Source of the DNA: Mytilus trossulus
Lineage: Eukaryota > Mollusca > Bivalvia > Mytilida > Mytilidae
NCBI RefSeq assembly: GCF_036588685.1
Contig: NC_086378.1
Coordinates: forward strand, 76,773,127 to 76,837,126
Reading direction: 5' to 3'
DNA length: 64,000 bases
The number at the start of each line of letters is the position of its first letter. Position 1 is the stretch's first letter. The position numbers were made by a program, and so were the translations under genes. The notes beneath the pieces were generated by a model. The model did no database searches. It was not told the origin of the DNA and saw nothing but the letters and a program-made list of their open reading frames with translations. This document shows, piece after piece, positions 59,055 to 64,000 of this stretch.

Positions 59055-59225
59055 TAATACTGAAGATCTGGTATGATTCAGATTGCAAATGAGACAACAC
59101 TTCACTAGACACTAAATGACATGGAAATCAAGTACCAACTAAGGTGGAGAGTTGTCTCATTGGCAATCATACCACATCTTCTTTTTTAAAATAACTATAG
59201 GTCATCGTAAAGCCTTCGACAATGA
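59055..59225. repeat. Head-to-head copies of the 'gccaatgagacaact' repeat
   Basis: A plus copy (59058-59120, 'gatctggtatgattcagatt') and a minus copy (59148-59190, 'ggagagttgtctcattggca') face each other, followed by 'ataactataggtcatcgtaa' in the plus sense. Confidence 0.6.
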
Positions 59226-60484
59226 GCAACTGTATGGAAGAATTACTTGCTTAATGTAGGAAACGCAGTGAATCATTATCAATTAATAGTATAATCTAAA
59301 ATTATTTATAAAAAAAAGTGTAGTACATTTACCATGCTCATGTTTCTTTTCTTTCCACTTTAATTTAAAATTCCACTATAATTTAAATTTCCACTTTCAT
59401 GAGGAAGCTTTTACGACCCTCGAGTAATGAAACAGGAGACTGCACACCATTGTTTGATGTATACTTAAGATTAACAAGGACTTGTATAGTCATATATGTA
59501 ATACCCATCTAATAGTATACAATACAAAGCCTTGTGATTACTTATCCATATCCTGCAGAAAAATGTTATAATACCTCCATTATACAGCTCAAGTAGCCAA
59601 GGGATACAGATATCCTACTATTACACAAGTTTTAAAATTGAATTCGCTTGCCGACCGTTGGAATATAAATCAGCCAAATCAGTTAAATGGAACCAATACC
59701 ACATAAACGAGTCCAGCGCATATATCATTGATGCTTTAGATCAAATAAAAAAAACTAGTTGGTCGAACAACGGTGTGTATTCTTATAAAATAAAACAAAA
59801 TTAAAAAAAGTCCTCAAATTAGTGATATTCTGATGACAGACTAAACAGTTATGATATTTTGAAGTTTGAAGGCCTTCTCAAAACGCAGTGTCTAAAAGCG
59901 GTTGCAAAAAAAGACATTGCATTTTACGAAGCAAAATATGATCGATAACGGTACAATTTGGATATATCTATATTCATGCCATGTGTTACATGTACACATT
60001 TGTTACACAGATAATTCAAATGATACTTTATTAAGCACAAATTACACCTATTACAGGATCACAGGCATAATAACAATTACACGTATAAACTACAATATAA
60101 TGATGACATTTATATAAAATAAAGTATCAAACCCACAACACAACAAATGATCTCAAGTGCCCTCTGTACTCAGTTCCAGACGATAGACTGTTTGATAAAG
60201 TAGACTTACAAAATGACTTAACATTTCAACTGGTGACTATATATAATAGTATATACTAGTATATAGAATTTGGAAAGTATTCCATTTTTTTTTAAATCGC
60301 AAAAAAGACAAATCTTAATTATTATTTATTTTACATCATAAAAAGAAATGGAATTCGTCATCCAGCATGTCCAGAACTTTGTAACTTTTTACAAAGCATT
60401 TTAGGGCGTGGAATAATATAATTATTTGCATAAATTAAATGATATCTTTCAGTTTCTATATAGCCATAGAATGATCACTAATTC
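59226..60484. other. Intergenic, no gene recognised
   Basis: AT-rich. No recognised element or protein. Confidence 0.4.
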
Positions 60485-60522
60485 CAAGGATTTGTATAGT
60501 ATTTGTACTATACAAATCCTTG
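60485..60522. repeat. Perfect 17-bp-arm hairpin, 4-base loop
   Basis: 'caaggatttgtatagta' (60485-60501) and its exact inverse (60506-60522) flank the loop TTTG. It lies directly before a dispersed repeat at 60541. Function unknown. Confidence 0.85.
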
Positions 60523-60540
60523 CTAATTCTAAATATAAAA

Positions 60541-60740
60541 AAAGAAGATGTGGTATGATTGCCAATGAGACAACTATCCACAAAAGACCAAAATGACACA
60601 GACATTAACAACTATAGGTCACAATACGGCCTTCAACATTGAGCAAAGTCCATACCTCATAGTCAGCTATAAAAGGCCCCGATAAGACAAGGTAAAACAA
60701 TTCAAACGAGAAAACAAACGGCCTTATTTATGTAAAAAAA
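60541..60740 (+). repeat. Dispersed 'gccaatgagacaact' repeat, second long copy
   Basis: 'gatgtggtatgattgccaat', 'aagaccaaaatgacacagac', 'cggccttcaacattgagcaa' and 'gtcagctataaaaggccccg', then 'gcaatggcc'-like decay. It is colinear with 35.17-35.47 kb. Confidence 0.7.
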
Positions 60741-60957
60741 TGAACGAAACACAAATATGTAACACATAAACAAATGCATACAAGTTTTTTTGAATTAAAA
60801 AGAGTTAGGTATGTCATGTTTATATTCAGTTTTTGTATGCTTAAACTAGCGGCGTTTACTATTTTCATCAAAAGGTGATATCTAATTGTCACATATATAT
60901 TTATATTTTTTGTGAAGTTTGTCACATATTTATATCTTTGTTGAAGTTCATTTTATC

Positions 60958-60998
60958 ATGGAAGTATATATTATATTGTCAATATAATACTTCCATGA
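60958..60998. repeat. Short palindrome
   Basis: 'catggaagtat' (60958-60968) and 'atacttccatg' (60988-60998) are inverted around an AT-rich, self-similar middle ('atattatattgtcaatataa'). Confidence 0.7.
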
Positions 60999-61458
60999 TT
61001 TTATAGATTCTTATCTGCCATTCTGGTGGCTCATTATTTGTTTTTGGATTCATCGTTTGGACTTTATGTAAATAATTGTCAGACCTAACCGAACATTGTA
61101 ACAGTTAGCAGTTGGATTATTTTAACAGAAATTTTAAATCTTGAGCTTGAGATAAGAATAATATTTTAAAGCAAATTGCTAACCCTTGTTATCAAACTCA
61201 ATGCGTCTTCAAATTTATTTTGAAAAAGGGGTGTGGGGTATTTATATTTGATTTTAACTACCGTACAAGCCTTCGTAGAAATTAGAATCACTTAGACAAG
61301 AAAATATGAAAATAAAATTTGACTTTCATGACTATGAACCATAAAACATCCTTCCTATAAAAAATCTTTCAAGTTGAAATATCAAGTGTGACACATCAAA
61401 AACGATCAATAGTTCCTCCTTTATCGTAAACAATGCAAATTGGACTCCTGGCAGTTCT

Positions 61459-61947
61459 TTAAGAACACCATATTTGTCTTAAAATGCTTAACCTAAAGAG
61501 TTTAGATCCAAAAGAATTGCCGTATTTGTTCTGTTGTATCAGAAAAAATCGAAGGGTCTTGAATTTTTTACTGATTTCACCACATGTTTGCACTAAATGC
61601 CAATAACCCTGCTCGCTCGGTGCCTTCACTCGTGGTAAAATAAAAAACAAACAAAGGGCCAACCCGTTGTATTGTAAAACCTGTATAAATTCAAACCTCC
61701 ATGAATTATTTATTAATTTGTTGTGATGACTTCCTCCTGCAAAAAAATGAAGAAAAAAATCAAGACGGTAGTTGTTTATAAATATTTGGACAGACTTCAT
61801 CCTTACGGTACGCATTCCTTGTTTACCATTTCGAAATCTGTGTGGACATACACAAAAAATAGCGAAATGTTGAAAAGAAAATGTAAAATGACAATGTTTG
61901 AACTTTCCTTTCCAGAGACAGATTATTGAGCGGGAGACATTAAGCAA
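61459..61947 (-). other. Unrecognised 162-codon open frame
   Basis: This is the longest unexplained frame in the last 10 kb. A pyrimidine-rich stretch ending 'ttttttgcag' (about 61740, minus strand) looks like a splice acceptor in front of GSHHNKLINNSWRFEFIQVL and following codons to about 61459. The first third is of low complexity. I recognise no domain, and there is no partner exon. It may be chance, or one exon of an unknown gene. Confidence 0.2.
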
Positions 61948-62067
61948 TAAAAATGGTTGTTCAAAACTTCTAAATTGTACAAATGATCAGAATTAATCTG
62001 TTTTGTTTTTAGTGTTTTGTTTTTTGTTGGGGTTTTATTTTGGGGGGGGGGGGGGGGGGAGGGGGTA

Positions 62068-62190
62068 GTCCAAATAATTATGACGTCTTGGAAGGCTATT
62101 TTTAATTTACGCCTTGACGCCTTCCTGTCGATGTAGAAGTCAAAGATAAAAAAATATAATAGCCTTTCAAGATGTCATAATTATTTGGAA
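62068..62190. mobile_element. MITE, TCCAAATAATTATGACGTC ends
   Basis: 'gtccaaataattatgacgtc' (from 62068) and its inverse 'gatgtcataattatttgga' (to 62189) bound about 122 bp, with 'ttggaaggctatt' / 'aatagcctttcaa' continuing the pairing. Relatives lie at 19139-19204, 21665-21720 and 22590-22610. An 18-G run (62042-62059) lies just upstream. Confidence 0.78.
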
Positions 62191-62690
62191 AAGGAGGGGG
62201 GTGTACTCTGATATCATCCAAATCATATCCGTTTTCGTGCCTGTTTAAAGCTTATAAATTGTCAAAATAAACATACATGAATCATTGAAATGTATATATA
62301 TATGAAAAGTCCTTCAAACTTTAAAATTTATGATACATGACTGTAGTATGAAATGTCTACTCACCAGACAACATCGTTTTTTCGAAAAAAAATAATTGAA
62401 ACCTTGTTCACAAATTCACATATTACAAATAACAGGATCCATTAATGTTGATTTGACCTTATAATCCTTCCTTTTCCTTTGTTCACTTGACCGTTAAACA
62501 ATGAGATCGTAATCTTTATTGACATCTTCAGTCTACTAAATCATTCATTGTGTATTTGCAGCGTGTGTAATGTGTGTCCTGTTTGCAGCGTGTACATGCT
62601 AATCAGCTTAAATATAACGCACACCAACATAGCAGTATCCTCTCGTTATCATTCCGATTAACACTTTGAGTGTCTCGGCGCCGCATATTG

Positions 62691-62704
62691 ATTGCCATGG
62701 AAAC
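62691..62704. promoter_or_regulatory. RFX-type X-box-like motif
   Basis: ATTGCCATGGAAAC fits the palindromic X-box consensus (GTNRCC-N0-3-RGYAAC type) bound by RFX factors, with one or two deviations. It lies in a locally less AT-rich stretch with 'ctcggcgccgcat' 15-20 bases upstream. No adjacent gene is recognised, so a promoter role is only a suggestion. Confidence 0.35.
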
Positions 62705-63359
62705 GGATTCATATGCTCTAGATTGATTTTAAAATATCGCCGTTTGACAGTTTCGACAACACAATTTATCAAATGGATTTTAGCCAATTATACACGTCAC
62801 ATGTTCCCCCATATATTTAGGTTACATTGATTTTAACATCACGATGCTAAAACGCGTCGAAAGGATAACGCACAGAGATATCTATTATATAATTCTTTAG
62901 AGGGTTATCAGTCTTTCAACCATTTGTAAACTGGGAACACCCATTCATTTTATAGTAGTATAAATTGCCCGTTGGGCATTGACCTTTCATTGTTATGATA
63001 ATTATGCCTTCGAAAATCTTCAACAAATTAAGGTGAATAAAAGTTATGATTCTAAAAAAAAATGAAAAAGAATGAATTATGTTAAAAGGCAAATGAAACA
63101 AATACATGTAGATTAAACACCCACTTTATTTTACGATCTGAGAAAAAAATGATATTAAGTTCATAAATCCTCCATGGTAATACATGAACCACTTAAAAAA
63201 GGGAGAGAAAAAAAGATATGTATATCCGCAACGCCTTCAGATTGGCCATTTTTTATGTCTTTATTATGAACATATATTAAAAATTCTCTAAATTTGGCAT
63301 CACAAGTCTTAAAAAATTGAGCAGATGCCTCTAACAATCAGATACTGTTAATTATATAT
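62705..63359. other. Intergenic, no gene recognised
   Basis: AT-rich, with no recognised feature. Confidence 0.35.
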
Positions 63360-63615
63360 TAAGCTTAGAACTTGGTGGAAATTAAATTGAAATTAAACTT
63401 GTATTTTAAAGTCGAAATTTTGACTTTTGTAGGATCTTGTTATATATAAATTAAAATTTTGACTTTAAACATCTTGACATTTCGACTTTTAAAAGGTTAA
63501 ATTTTAAATTTTGTATCTCAAAATTTCAACATTAAACATTAAAGTTAAAATTTTGACTTTCGAAATTTCGAAATTTCTAAGAATTTCAATTTTGACATTA
63601 GTAAAAAGCCGAAAA
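63360..63615. repeat. Degenerate 'aaattttgactt' array
   Basis: Words such as 'gaaattttgactttt', 'aaaattttgacttt', 'catttcgactttt' and 'gaaatttcgaaattt' recur about every 20-40 bases in both orientations. The style is similar to the arms of the element at 4352-7905, but I could not align them. Non-coding. Confidence 0.5.
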
Positions 63616-64000
63616 TTTAAAGTCTTTTTAATTGAAGACCAAAAGATCTAAGGACGCATTTTTCTATTCAGTCTTATTGACCAATTTTCCACATTGTTCT
63701 CATGCAAAGACCTCAGAAACTCAGTCACAGTGAATGTGACCAGAACTTTTCTAAAATTAATAAAGCATGTAAGATTCTTATACAGATCATGTAATTTGAT
63801 TGATATCGTAAATATCTTGCTCTGTCATGAGAGGCGTTCTTTGATTTAAAAAAAATCTCCATATTTCAGTCCCTGTCGTCAGCTCGTCGAGGAATCACAT
63901 CTTGTTAAAGTGAAAGAGCTAATTGTTTTGTTAACATAGTTATTAAGGTGATTTTTTTTTATTTGCTTTCGTATTATTTCAACGATTGCGTTTTATTTCT

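Overview
This is an AT-rich, repeat-laden stretch of animal nuclear DNA. The organism is most likely a bivalve mollusc, and probably a mussel (Mytilidae). The reasons are spliced animal genes with canonical GT/AG introns, tRNA-derived SINEs, and many copies of dispersed repeats that I know from mussel genomes, such as the segment reading 'gtggtatgattgccaatgag' and the 'gacgcgcgtttcgtct' segment. There is no operon, CRISPR array or other prokaryotic structure.

Four protein genes can be supported. (1) PNKP (11836-13698, minus) is a polynucleotide kinase 3'-phosphatase with FHA, HAD-phosphatase and P-loop kinase domains in one uninterrupted frame. (2) TRIQK (exons between 13805 and 16874, minus) is an 80-residue tail-anchored triple QxxK/R protein in three exons. 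Its stop codon is only about 0.1 kb upstream of the PNKP open frame on the same strand. (3) ACSF3 (seven coding exons, 23371-31479, plus) is the mitochondrial malonyl-CoA synthetase, and its exons join to a 603-residue protein. (4) A 411-residue type II membrane protein (52200-53435, minus) resembles a GT-A-type glycosyltransferase family of unknown specificity. The first three are housekeeping functions (DNA-end repair, an ER-type small membrane protein, mitochondrial fatty-acid and malonate metabolism), and nothing suggests that they act together.

Layout: 0-9.9 kb is a mosaic of nested transposable elements, including a 3.55-kb element with 318-bp inverted arms inserted into an older repeat. 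10-17 kb holds PNKP and TRIQK. 17-23 kb is intergenic with decayed repeats. 23.4-31.5 kb is ACSF3, whose introns carry a complete SINE and at least three TA-flanked MITEs. 31.9-38.4 kb contains two composite repeats with internal tandem units and, between them, a 39-bp minisatellite. 38.9-42.9 kb is a decayed LINE on the minus strand with a PHD-finger N-terminal part. 45.5-46.2 kb is a retroelement fragment. 47.5-48.9 kb is an element with GC-rich inverted ends filled with a hairpin-forming 30-bp repeat. 52-53.5 kb is the glycosyltransferase-like gene, followed by a 42-bp minisatellite. 55.1-56.1 kb is a broken MULE-type transposon. 56.7-58.4 kb contains LINE 3' ends. 58.4-64 kb is mostly empty apart from small repeats, perfect hairpins and a possible RFX X-box.

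I found no clearly new multi-gene system. The most interesting items are the intronless PNKP with a possible mitochondrial leader packed against TRIQK, the 47.5-kb hairpin-repeat element, the nested 318-bp-arm element, and the uncharacterised glycosyltransferase-like gene.
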